From positions 310,001 through 374,000 of the forward strand of contig MU270055.1 of NCBI GenBank assembly GCA_021432635.1: a DNA stretch of 64,000 bases, read 5' to 3'. This stretch comes from Thozetella sp. PMI_491 (taxonomy: Eukaryota > Ascomycota > Sordariomycetes > Chaetosphaeriales > Chaetosphaeriaceae). The position numbers and the translations under genes were made by a program. Below the pieces are notes generated by a model that saw only the letters and a program-made list of their open reading frames with translations, searched no databases and was not told where the DNA came from. Shown one piece after another: positions 1 to 9,999 of this stretch (position 1 is its first letter; every line of letters starts with the position of its first letter).

Positions 1-109
1 CCTTTCTAATTATCTCGCAGCATCACCTCTTACTTTATTTGCTTTTCTTTCTTCTCTTCGGACATAATTCCGACCGGCTCTCCGGGCAAGGTTCTGACAG
101 ACTACACAG

Positions 110-265
110 CGCGGCATGACACATGCCTTCGTCGCCGAGTTCGAAAGCGAAGAAGACTGGAAGTATTACAACGAGACAGATCCCGCCCACAAAGAATTCT
201 TGAAGGGCATCAGCGGGCTGGTGGCTCAGATCCAGGTGGTTGACTTCGCGCCGGGGGCGTTCTGA
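110..265 (+). CDS. Stress-responsive A/B-barrel (Dabb) domain protein, 3' exon only
   Basis: The frame running into the stop at 263-265 reads RGMTHAFVAEFESEEDWKYY and then continues with DPAHKEFLKGI and QVVDFAPGAF before the stop. The THAFV-EF, YY--DPAH and -VVDF-PG elements are typical of the C-terminal half of stress-responsive A/B-barrel proteins, small dimeric ferredoxin-like folds of about 100 residues whose role in fungi is mostly unknown. The exon start near 110 is set by an acceptor (CTACACAG) preceded by a CTGAC branch-point-like element at about 94-98. The 5' exons lie outside the window or in bases 1-60, where I could not assign a frame. The family call is good; the exon start is approximate. 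Confidence 0.75.
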   Translation, partial: RGMTHAFVAEFESEEDWKYYNETDPAHKEFLKGISGLVAQIQVVDFAPGAF

Positions 266-1704
266 GTGCATGGAGGTGGTGCCACGGAGGCTGCCCCGCC
301 ACAAAGGGGTTATTACCCCGGCATCGCCTGGGATCAGTTGACAGTGGGCTGACAGTTGCCCCCAGGCGGCCGGGGCCGCGAGCACCATGTTTCTCCCTGC
401 AGATTGTCTTCTTCTCTGTGCATGCCATTGCCGGTTCATTTGACAGGAGCCCTCTTGGCAGCTTCATGTCTATCAGATATCAGAAGTCAGAAAAAAAAAA
501 GTAATAGGAGTAGGGAGCGCCCGGTAAGGGTGCTTTGAGTGCCTGCACACGCAAGATGGGAGGTCTGTCAATTAATCTCAAGATGTGCCTGGCTTCCTGA
601 GACATAATGATGTTCTCGCAATTTGGGGAGTGTCGCACCGGATTTCGGCCAACAGCGGTTCGAGGAATAGTTAAAACCCAATGCCGATCCGATAAGCAAA
701 GCCTGGTAGGCCGTGGTTTGTAGGAATTCCATGATGCTCCAAGCTTGTCGGTCATCTCGATGGCGTCCCGTGGATCTGCCTACTAAAGGCCCTTTGACGG
801 GAGTTAATCGTCTCTCCTGCCTTTTTGCCTTCAATAGCTAGGTAGAGGTATCCTAGGTAGGTAGGTATCATGATGCAAAATAGAAATAGTTGGCCGTCTG
901 ATTCCGCGCTGTTGGTTAGCGAAACCCCCGTGGCATTCCATCAGTGCGCGCCGGCCCCGGTTTGGTTTTTAGCGGGGTAGGTTTGGGCAATTTTCGGCCT
1001 AGCAGTTAACACGGGGTTGCGTCCCCGGTCAGGCGACGTCATTGATCCCGTCCCCCAACAAGCAGCCCCGCCTTCCCACACCTACCCACTCACACACCAG
1101 CAGCAGCAGGAGCGTCCCACACACGTCCCACACAACCGCGTGCAATCGTAATCGTACAGTAGGGGACCTGCGCCCTGGATTTTCCACAGCGATTCCACAG
1201 TGAACGGCAGCCTGTGCACGACACGAGAAAGCAAGCACACCAAGGAACCGCTTGACACCTGCCCGCTGCACGCCATGGCTCTCTGATTTGCCTTGCTGTT
1301 TCCCCTGTGATAGCGAATCGTTGCCGGCTTCGTCGCTGCCCCTCGCGCTGCCCCTCCAAAAACCACGACTTCGGCCCTGTGTCCAGACTGCCTTTCTGCT
1401 TCCCTTTCCCATGGTCCCCCGGTCCCCGCCGGCATTTTACCTTAGGGTCCTAGACTAAGCTCCTGCTCTGCCTTGCCTCATCCGCCTTACTTTTGGCTCC
1501 CCGGTGCCCACCTTAGCATTGCTTTTTTTGGGCCCTGCCGAAGCGACCTGACCATTCGCGCCAACCTTAACCCAACTCCCGCGTCGCGGAACCGCAAAGG
1601 TTACCCCCACCATTCGAACACGCACCCATCCAGAACCTCCTATCCTTACTCCCTACATCACCCATCCAGCCTTTGATACCCCAGACATAGCCGCACCAGC
1701 CAAC
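266..1704. other. Intergenic region
   Basis: No coding frame here has family features. It holds the 3' flank of the A/B-barrel gene and the promoter and leader of the next gene. Short TAGGTAGGTA runs occur at about 853-868, and the sequence becomes pyrimidine-rich from about 1030 towards the start codon at 1705, as is common at fungal transcription starts. Confidence 0.6.
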
Positions 1705-3108
1705 ATGTCGCAACCAACGCATCCCACCCTCATCAACATCCCCCAAGCGCCGTCGAATCCAGACACCCCTGAGATGCCGTAGGTTGCTCTCCCCCCCCAC
1801 CCCCCCGGAGACGAGGCATGGTGCCTCTTGGCGCGGCCCCCCTACTCTCTCTCCTGTGCCTTGACATGAGGCTCCGTTCCGTCCACCTGCTGACTAGTGG
1901 GCTTGTGCAGTGGCACCCCGACGAGCACCACCACCTCTCTCTCGGCTCTCTCCACCACTGCCATCAAGGACGGCCACCGGGGCCACGCCCAGCACGGGCC
2001 GGCTCACCGCGGCCATCAGCACAATCTCTCCACCAACAGCCTGGAAGCCGAGCGCGCTGATCGCATCAGCCGCCTGGCTGGTCTGTCCTCGGTGTCGACC
2101 CTGCGCGGACCGCCCGGCACCCAGAACGCTGCCTCGTCGCCTCAGGTCACGCCGACCTCGAGCGGCTTCCCCGTCACCTCTGCTAATGCTCCCGGCGGCC
2201 TAACACCAGCCTACTTCGACTCCAATGGCCAGCCGGTCGCGGCGACCAAGATGAGCACTGTCGGCACCGCCAGTGCCACCGAGAGCATCGCCGCGCGGAC
2301 CACCACCGAGATGGGTGACGAGAACAACTTACAGGACGGCGATGGCGACGAGGACATGTTGAGCATGGACACCAACTACCGCACCGAGGTCGACTCGGCC
2401 AGCGGCTACATGGGCGGCGACGACCGCCTGTACCCCATGGACGAGGATCTCGCGACCCGAAGCGTGGGCGGCTTCGAGGACCGCATGTCGGACGACGGCA
2501 GCGCGAGCCTGGTAGGCTTCGGCGAGGGCGCCGGCAGCACTGTATCCGGCCCCATCTACCACCGCAGGCCACTACCGAACAGCTCCGCTGGCGCCATGGC
2601 CAACGTGTGGGGGCTTGAGCGGAGCAGTTCGGGCTTGAGCGATGGCGCGATGCAAAGCACCGGCCAGCGTCGGGACACGGTGCGCGGGCCGGGTAGCGAG
2701 CGCGAGGCGGGCAGCGACACACCCATCAGCATAACGGCGGCGCTTGAGCGGCGCGAGGCACGCATGATGGACGGTGTCGCCATGGAGCCCAGCCAAGCCG
2801 GGGTGACCGGCGCGACGAGCGATGATGTCTTCGTCGACACCACTACCAGGGGCCCCATCCCCCTGCCGCCGACGTCAGTCGTGCAGCCGAACCTCAGTGC
2901 GATCCGCGAGACGCAGCAGCCGCACTCATATCAGCAGCAACAGGCTCGGCAACAGCAGCAGCAGCAGGGCTCCACTTCGCGCGAGGCAGCTGAGCGCATC
3001 GTGCGAGAGCGGCTCGACAACGGCGAGGGTCTTGTCGGGACTTCGGCCATGATCAGCCCAAAGGGGGCCGAGAAGCTCGGACGCTTCTATTTCGAGGATG
3101 GCAAGTAA
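1705..3108 (+). CDS. Conserved disordered protein of unknown function, 423 aa, one intron
   Basis: Exon 1 is 1705-1778 and exon 2 is 1911-3108. The intron (1779-1910) starts GTAGGT and ends GTGCAG, with a CTGAC branch point near 1890; joining them keeps one frame for 423 residues. The protein begins MSQPTHPTLINIPQAPSNPD and continues TPEMPGTPTSTTT; it has a polar low-complexity middle, a glutamine run near residue 355, and ends with AEKLGRFYFEDGK after a short charged segment (AAERIVRERLDNGE). No enzymatic domain, signal peptide or membrane segment is visible. From memory, the start and the end look conserved in Pezizomycotina while the middle varies; this needs an alignment. It converges on the REB1-type gene, 840 bases away. 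The gene model is firm and the function unknown. Confidence 0.85.
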
Positions 3109-3948
3109 AGCCGACCCTCGCGAGTGTAGCTGGCCGGTGGGTACAGGCGTGGGCACAGAAGTCTGGTGCCGCGTAGACCCTCACCACGAGGGCGACCAAG
3201 GTACATGCTTGTCGTTTTCTGTTTCAGCACCATGGGCGGCCACGGATGCGCCCTGTCGACTCGCTTTGTCTTTTTCGCTTAGGGCTGGCTTTATGGGAGA
3301 GAACTGCGTCGTCTTCTGGCCAAGGAACTGCGAAAAGTGTCGAGTCTCCCGCGATTTCGAGTATCGCACGGAGTTATGGACCAAGTCTTGTTTTGTTTCT
3401 CCCGAGGAACGAGTCGCGTGGGTCCAGAGAGAAAGAGAGAGTGAGCTGATCGAATGTATCGATATTGATATCCAGTTGGGGCCGTGCTCCAGCAGATCGC
3501 CAGCTAGGCATCACTCAATTTCATGATGGTTTTTCTGCGCCGTTGAGCTTGACGTTGCTTTGGGTTTCGTCCGCTGAGATAGCACGGGAACGGCGCGTTC
3601 GGCGCCCATGAGGGCGATGTGATGGCCATGGTAGGACCACGACGCTGCTCGGCGGGAAAGCAAGGACATTTATTGCCTGCGCTATGTGGAAAGGACTTAT
3701 GTACCGTAGGTAGTTTTCGGCTACCCCGATGATCCCAAGCAATCCTGACACCGGCCCCTCTCGGCTTCCCTTGATCAAACTCTGTTTAGGCCTGTCCATC
3801 CTTGAGGAACGCCAGGTATCATAAGCAAACGCCGCCGAAAGTAGGTATACCCCCATTTTAGCCCTTGGCACCAAGCCACACCCCAAGCCACAGCCCTGAA
3901 TTCCCTCCAGCCATAGCTCGTACAGTCCCAAAGAAGTGAGGGCAGTCC
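3109..3948. other. Convergent intergenic region, 3' flanks
   Basis: The shared 3' flank of two convergent genes. Several short frames are open but none shows a domain, a sensible start context or splice structure. I see nothing further in it. Confidence 0.55.
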
Positions 3949-6900
3949 TTAGTTGTCCACATAGTCCTCGTCGTCGCTGTCCGATTGCAAATTGCTGGCT
4001 AGGAGCGTGTTATCCCCGAACCCGTCGAACTCGCCACTCTCTTCTTCGTCGGATTCCTCCTCCTCGTCCTCCTCCTCATCCTCTTCCTCGGATTCTTCCG
4101 CTTCCTCCTCCTCCTCCGAGGCCTCGTCATCGATAATAGGGTTGCGTCCCCTAGACCGCGCTGTTTCAGGAGCACGGGCGGGAATGTCTTCCATGTCGTC
4201 CATATTGCTCTCGCTATCGAAGTCACTCTTCGTGCTTAGGTCATTGTCCATGGACGAAGCAATCGCAGCTTGCATTGGCGAGCCCCAGTTCACACCGCTC
4301 GAATCGTCGGCTTCGTCGGCGTCGACAGCGTCGTCCCCAGCACTTTCGTTACTACTACCATCGCTATCATTCCGTATAGCATCGCGTTTCTGAGATTCTG
4401 TGGCTTTGTGTCTGCCCGTGTCGCGGACACTCTCAGTTTCAATCTCATCCACACTACTACCGTGGCTCTCAGCCTCTCTTTGGCTTACTTCCTCGTCGCT
4501 ACTCTCGTCACTTTCGTCTGTTGGTTCCTTGGCCACAGCTTTAGCAGGCGAAGCGTCTCGCCTTGACCGCTTTGGTTGAAAGTCATCTAGGTCGACGTCT
4601 GACTCCTCATCGGCGCGTCGTCGCTTCTGCCCCGACGGCGCTTTGCTGTTTCCAGCTGGCGTAGTCCTTGATAGCTTCTTCCCCTTGGCCTTCACCGGCG
4701 CCTTTGGATTCAGTTGGCCAGTGGGAGCTGGCAATAGAGCGCTATCGTCACCGACCAAATGGTCTCGAGAGTCGCCGGGCTGCCCGAGATCCGTACCGAG
4801 ATCAATGCTCTCGGTGCCTTCGGAAGGGGCACGGCGAGCTCTAGCGCTCCCCTCCTGGTGATCAACGTCGTCCTGGTCTGCAATCTCAAAGCTCGCGAGA
4901 GCATCGTGACGCCCCTTGTAGCGTTTCTCGCCGGGCGCCTCGTTCCGTGCCTGACTGCTTGGGCGCCTCGGGGTTTCGTCTACTTCATCTGAGTCGCTAT
5001 CCCCCGATGCTATCATCTCGGCGCTCAACACTTTCCGGTTAGCGGGAATTCCTCGAACTGTCGACTTTGAGTGCTTGTTGGCGGCCGTTTTTGAAGGTGT
5101 TTCAAACGCGCCATTGCCTATCGTTGACTTTCCAGGTCTCTTCACAGCAGTTCCTGCCCGTGATGTCGGCGTAGAAAGCTGGGACTGCAGCTCTGAGTCG
5201 AGATGCAACGTAGCCGGCGCTCCAGAGACCATAACATGGTGCGCCCTGACTTTAGGCGTTCGGCCGATTGGTGCAGTGCCGACAAGGGCTCGGGGTGAGT
5301 CCGAATACATATCGCGAGGAGTCCGGTGTATCTTGTCTCGGTCAGCCGACCTGATGGATGAAGGGGGGGCCATTTTGCTAGCCCAGGGGGAGGCAGCTGC
5401 CCCTGGGGTCAAGTTGGCAATGATTCTCTCCTCATCCCGTTCATCTGCCTCGGAATCGCCCAGGTCCACGTCAATCCTGCCCTCGGCACCGTGCTCCTTG
5501 CACAAGTACTCGGCGCAAGCAACAGTGCTCTTAGCATCCCAACCCGGGACCGTACGCTTCAGTCGTCCCCAGAAGACAGCGAGTGTTGCGTTAGGATACT
5601 GCTTGTCGAAGAGGCTACTAGTGACATCCTTCCAAACGATTTTCGAGTCCTTGGTGGCGCCGGATGTGCGTATCCCACGAACTAGCAGGAACTTATCGTG
5701 CGGTGTCAAGGTACTCAGTTGCTGGCGAGCTCGGTCCAGCCGCCAGGAAGCACCGGGGCTGAGTACAGCAGAGCAAGAACCGATATCATCAGAACTTCGC
5801 AATTGCTTCCATTTTTGGAGGCACTGCCGCCGTGACCTCGTGTGGTCCATCTTCTCGCTGACGATGGTCCAGTCGAGACACTCCTCGTTCGATCTCTCGT
5901 CCTCAACGTCTCCTTCCATCTTTCGGACAGCGTCGATGGCCCGGAGGCACTGTAGTACCACATCCCGGAGACGCTCTTCTTCATCCTCTTGCCAGTAATC
6001 TTTGTTCTGGTTTGGTCCACAAGAGACATAGTTGCGATAACGGTCGCGTACATCATTAGGATGCCGGTTAATTTCTTTTGCGATGACAGTCCACTTGGGT
6101 CCGTGTTGCTCGACCATTCGGCGTAGTTCCTCATCCTCCTGCTGCGTCCATACACCCCTACCCACAAAGTGGTGATACTTTTTTCGACACCAGTCGATCA
6201 GCTTTTGCCTCTTGCGCGTGGGGCACGCTTTCTCGATGTGTATCCAAAGCTGTCGGTGGATGAGAAGTCCATATTTGGGATTCGTATGGATGAGCTCAAC
6301 AGTTTTGTCCGTGGTCAACCCCTTCTCCACTTGGAAAGCTTCAACCGCCCGCATGATCTGGTCCTCTTCTTCCTGGGTGAGCGGGCCAGTGCGGTTTGCT
6401 GGCGGCGAATGCTGTGTCCCTTGCTCGGATCCCTGGTTGGCTGGTCCTCCTCCACTTGCGACTGAAGCTGGCCTAGAGTCATTGGCGCGAGATCGACTGC
6501 TCTTCGCCTTCTCAGAGATAGACGGCGGGCGATGGGAGGGGGCGGCAGCATCCGGCTGCGGTGTCCTTGGCAGAGCTGCAGTATTCCTGGTTTGCTGTAC
6601 TGGTCGGGAGGCGCTAGCAGGCTCGTCGACAGGTGCTGGCCACGAATCGCCGGTGACGGTTGCGGCGAGTACCGTCACACTTTCCTGTCCCTCGCGCTCA
6701 AAGTAGGGGACTTTCGGTCGGCGTCGAGAAGACGTTTGGGAAAGCTGTGGCCGAGGAGCAGAACGAGTGGCAGCGGGCGTCGTGGCCGCTCTTAGAGAAT
6801 CAGCAAGTTTGTAGATGCCGTCATAATCGACGCCGGCAGACTCTTCCGTTGGATCAACCTCCGCATCCTCGACAGACTCGCTCGTTCCAGATTTCGTATT

Positions 6901-8550
6901 CGTGGCTTTAGGTCGACGAGCCAGTGTCCGGACGAAAGGTAACTTGCGCCGGGCGGGCGAGGCCTTTCTCAAGGCATGCTCCCTTCTGATAGACGAGACG
7001 CGGGTATCGGATATTACACCTTCTCCTATCTCATCAGGAGGGCCAAGCGCCTTTGTACTGGCAGTCAATGAAATGGGCTGAGTTGTTTCAGACCCCGACG
7101 TATCAAGGTGGTCACTTTTATCGACGAGCGAGGCATCTCCAGGAAGTTCCAGGCCCTCCTGGCTAGTTGTACCAGCGAGACCACTGGCCTCCTCACCTTC
7201 CGAGCCATGTTCAATCTGGTCGACCTCCGGCGATTGCAGGGACTCATCGGTAGCTTCTTCCTCGCTTTGTCCTTCAGCTTCGGCATCCTCCCCCAGCCCA
7301 GAGTCATGCTGGTCGACATCGTCCGCGGGGGCAAACCCTGGCGAGGGTTCTCTGCGCAGAACTGAATCGCTCGTATCGCTTGATGAACTAGAGAGTTCGT
7401 GCGGGTTCGGCTCATGCTTCGTCAAGTCGCCATCCGAGGCTTCTTCGCTCCGGCCTAGCGGAGACTCGGTGCCAAGCGAGCCCCGGGGGTCCGGTTCTGG
7501 GCGTTCGGAGCCCGATTCAAGTAATACTGGCGGCGTTTTAGATGCGACGGCAAGCCTATTGGGGTCCAGACCCTCGAACTCAGCATTTAGACGCAAAGGC
7601 CGAGGCGTGGTGTTTTCTTGTGTGTTCTCCACAACTTCATCCCCAGCACTTTCTGCAATGTGAGCCTCATCAAAGTCCTCGACAGGCTCCGCAGGAGCGT
7701 GCACCTTCCGCTTCTTACGCGTTTTCAACCCTGCGTGGGTACCTTGATCGTCGCGTTCTTTGCGCTTCCGTGTGGGCTGGAAGCTTGCCGGAACGTCTAT
7801 TTCTTGCGTTTCGGCGATAGGGTCATCTTCGAGATCAAGCGTAGCCAGTGTTTCCTTTGCTTTGCGCTTCTTGCTCTTGCTCTTTCCGGGGGGAGGCATG
7901 AGGTCGCTAACCACATAATCCTCCCTGTCACCCTCCTCCCCTCCATGGTTCACCGCTTCGTTGTCATCGGCAGAGACAAGCGAATCCGTGATATCAGGCG
8001 TTGGGAGTTGCTCATCATCATCGTCGCCGGCGGAACGTGCTAGCTTCTCCGCCTGTTCCCTTTTTTTGCGCTTCTCGGCCTTATTTTTCTTATCCTTTTT
8101 CTTTTTACGAGAAGAGTGTGCACTGGGTTGCTCGTAGATAATCTCGTCGTTGTCTTCTTCCTCCCTAGTCAGTGGCTCTGCCTTGGCCGGCATGTTGCGA
8201 CTGGCCGAGGCTTGCGTCCGAGATGCGCCTTGTGAAGGCAGTTCGAAATTCTCTTCCGGCTCGCCTTTGAGCGGAATTGGCGACTCCTCTCTTCCAGAAC
8301 TGTAGGCCGCGGGTACGCTAGCTGGGGGGTGGCGCGGGAGCCCGTTGGGGTAGATGGAGGGCGTCGGAGTGGCATCCAGGCTCAGGGATGGGAGACCGTT
8401 TGGCATGGGCCACAGTGGGCTGGGTTCGTCGCTGTCTTCGGAGTCTTCGTACATTGCCGTGTTCTCGTAGGCATTCGCCTCGTCATCGGCGCGCGGCAGC
8501 GGCGACTCCTCCCTCGCCCACCGCGCCTTGCTTGGCTGTAGGCCCATCAT
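3949..8550 (-). CDS. Myb-type DNA-binding protein, REB1/TTF-I-like, 1533 aa
   Basis: This is one intronless frame. Residues 1-700 are highly charged and disordered, with a lysine-rich nuclear-localisation-like stretch near 150 (KKKKDKKNKAEKRKKR). A helical region starts near 720 (LTQEEEDQIMRAVEAF). Myb/SANT repeats follow: GVWTQQEDEELRRMVEQHG near 797 and a second beginning DYWQEDEEERL near 850 with its WTIV and QCLQKWKQLR parts near 890-918. A weaker tryptophan-containing repeat lies near 970-1015. The last 65 residues are almost entirely Asp/Glu/Ser. This order, a helical domain then two divergent Myb repeats, is that of yeast Reb1, fission yeast Reb1 and mammalian TTF-I, which bind rDNA terminators and some Pol II promoters and block replication forks. 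A nuclear role in rDNA termination or as a general regulatory factor is inferred. The start could also be Met2. Confidence 0.82.
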   Translation of the reverse strand: MMGLQPSKARWAREESPLPRADDEANAYENTAMYEDSEDSDEPSPLWPMPNGLPSLSLDATPTPSIYPNGLPRHPPASVPAAYSSGREESPIPLKGEPEENFELPSQGASRTQASASRNMPAKAEPLTREEEDNDEIIYEQPSAHSSRKKKKDKKNKAEKRKKREQAEKLARSAGDDDDEQLPTPDITDSLVSADDNEAVNHGGEEGDREDYVVSDLMPPPGKSKSKKRKAKETLATLDLEDDPIAETQEIDVPASFQPTRKRKERDDQGTHAGLKTRKKRKVHAPAEPVEDFDEAHIAESAGDEVVENTQENTTPRPLRLNAEFEGLDPNRLAVASKTPPVLLESGSERPEPDPRGSLGTESPLGRSEEASDGDLTKHEPNPHELSSSSSDTSDSVLRREPSPGFAPADDVDQHDSGLGEDAEAEGQSEEEATDESLQSPEVDQIEHGSEGEEASGLAGTTSQEGLELPGDASLVDKSDHLDTSGSETTQPISLTASTKALGPPDEIGEGVISDTRVSSIRREHALRKASPARRKLPFVRTLARRPKATNTKSGTSESVEDAEVDPTEESAGVDYDGIYKLADSLRAATTPAATRSAPRPQLSQTSSRRRPKVPYFEREGQESVTVLAATVTGDSWPAPVDEPASASRPVQQTRNTAALPRTPQPDAAAPSHRPPSISEKAKSSRSRANDSRPASVASGGGPANQGSEQGTQHSPPANRTGPLTQEEEDQIMRAVEAFQVEKGLTTDKTVELIHTNPKYGLLIHRQLWIHIEKACPTRKRQKLIDWCRKKYHHFVGRGVWTQQEDEELRRMVEQHGPKWTVIAKEINRHPNDVRDRYRNYVSCGPNQNKDYWQEDEEERLRDVVLQCLRAIDAVRKMEGDVEDERSNEECLDWTIVSEKMDHTRSRRQCLQKWKQLRSSDDIGSCSAVLSPGASWRLDRARQQLSTLTPHDKFLLVRGIRTSGATKDSKIVWKDVTSSLFDKQYPNATLAVFWGRLKRTVPGWDAKSTVACAEYLCKEHGAEGRIDVDLGDSEADERDEERIIANLTPGAAASPWASKMAPPSSIRSADRDKIHRTPRDMYSDSPRALVGTAPIGRTPKVRAHHVMVSGAPATLHLDSELQSQLSTPTSRAGTAVKRPGKSTIGNGAFETPSKTAANKHSKSTVRGIPANRKVLSAEMIASGDSDSDEVDETPRRPSSQARNEAPGEKRYKGRHDALASFEIADQDDVDHQEGSARARRAPSEGTESIDLGTDLGQPGDSRDHLVGDDSALLPAPTGQLNPKAPVKAKGKKLSRTTPAGNSKAPSGQKRRRADEESDVDLDDFQPKRSRRDASPAKAVAKEPTDESDESSDEEVSQREAESHGSSVDEIETESVRDTGRHKATESQKRDAIRNDSDGSSNESAGDDAVDADEADDSSGVNWGSPMQAAIASSMDNDLSTKSDFDSESNMDDMEDIPARAPETARSRGRNPIIDDEASEEEEEAEESEEEDEEEDEEEESDEEESGEFDGFGDNTLLASNLQSDSDDEDYVDN

Positions 8551-9999
8551 GGCGATACAGTGCGTCGCCCAGCTAGGGTCGCAGCCTAGGTGGTGTCATG
8601 AAGAATTCGTTTGTTGCAGCGGCAAGGGAGCGCGCAAGGTGTTGCCGTTGGTCGAGGCGGCGGCGCGAATCGAGGAGTCAAACTGACTGACGCGTTGAGG
8701 GGTCGTCAGGTTGCGCGACACGGTGAAGGTTCGGTGTAAAAGTTGTCTGAGCTTCTGGGGAAATTGAGAAAACGGCTCGGCAGCTGCCGTTGAGCGACTC
8801 ACCTGATTGGGCTCAGCGATTGGCTAGTGGTAATGGTAGCGGGGCCTGGCCAGGGGTAGCTTCCCCTCCAAGAACCGTCTGGAGCTCCCTCCACGGCGTA
8901 TTCCTGAAGAATGGTCTCGACGCAGGGTATCTGCCATTCGAAGGCCTCGGTAGCGAGCTGCTGGTGGTTTTCGTATCCATAATAAATACAGATGTATTAA
9001 GAGCTCTCTATAGATGTTATTACAAATATTCTTCTTCAGCGGGGTTCTCAGCCCAAATTCACAATGCTGCCTCCCTAGTCTTGGTGCTCCGCCAGCAAGG
9101 AAGGCACAGACAGGCCTTGTCTGGGAAAGCTCAAGCCAAGCCAACAACAACGGACCAGGTTCCACCAGCGGAACTACCGAATTATCTAATGTCTACCTTG
9201 AGCCCCACGAGCTGATCGCTTCCTAAGCTAATCAGGACGAGCAATAACGAGAAACGCATACTCTAGCCTAAGATGCTCTGCGAGTTCAAGATATGGACGC
9301 TTATCTTCCGAGGCATCAACTTCATAACAAGGCTCGTCCAGGAATATCGCAAACACCCGAGACGCAGAACTGGGCGCCAGCCACGTACACCTAGGCTACT
9401 ACTGGCCCTTCGCGAATCTTATGAGCATTGTCTTGTTTTCAGAATATATCTATTTGTTCAGATTGTTTATAATGGCGTCTCGATACAATTGCGACTTTTG
9501 ATGTTCTAATTCAACCCCTTTGAAGTAAGCTTAAGAGTTCACGCCATTGAATTTTATCTCCCCGGGGATTGTTCAGGACAAAACATAGTTGTGATCGAAT
9601 CTTACCAGATTGCGCGCATGCTTTCCTAGGGCACGCAAGTGACACCACCACAATACAGAATCCTCGCGAACACGCATTGGAGAGATGGAAGCAAGGCCGG
9701 CACACCTTGGCATTAGTATACTTGGACAAAATCTCTATAGAGCCAGATCCCGACGCGACCCGCGCAACCAACTAATCCCTCTCCTCCTCCTCCCCCTTCT
9801 CCTTCTTCCTGAGGAAGAAGGGCAGCGACTTCTTCCGGCGCACAGCCGCCTGGGTCGCGGACATCTCTGCCGTCTCGCGGAGGGCGATGCTCGAGGTAAC
9901 AGAGCGCAGGCGCCCCGACAGCCGGCCAAACGCCCCTTTCACCTTCCCCCAATCCCTCCGGAGCCTCTCCCCTCCCTCCAGCTCGTCATCGTCGTAAAA
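8551..9999. other. Intergenic region with an AT-richer block
   Basis: This is the promoter of the REB1-type gene plus the 3' flank of the gene at 10000-12000. Bases from about 8970 to 9540 are clearly richer in A and T than the surroundings, with several short frames of no recognisable family. I see no terminal repeats or transposase remains. Confidence 0.5.
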
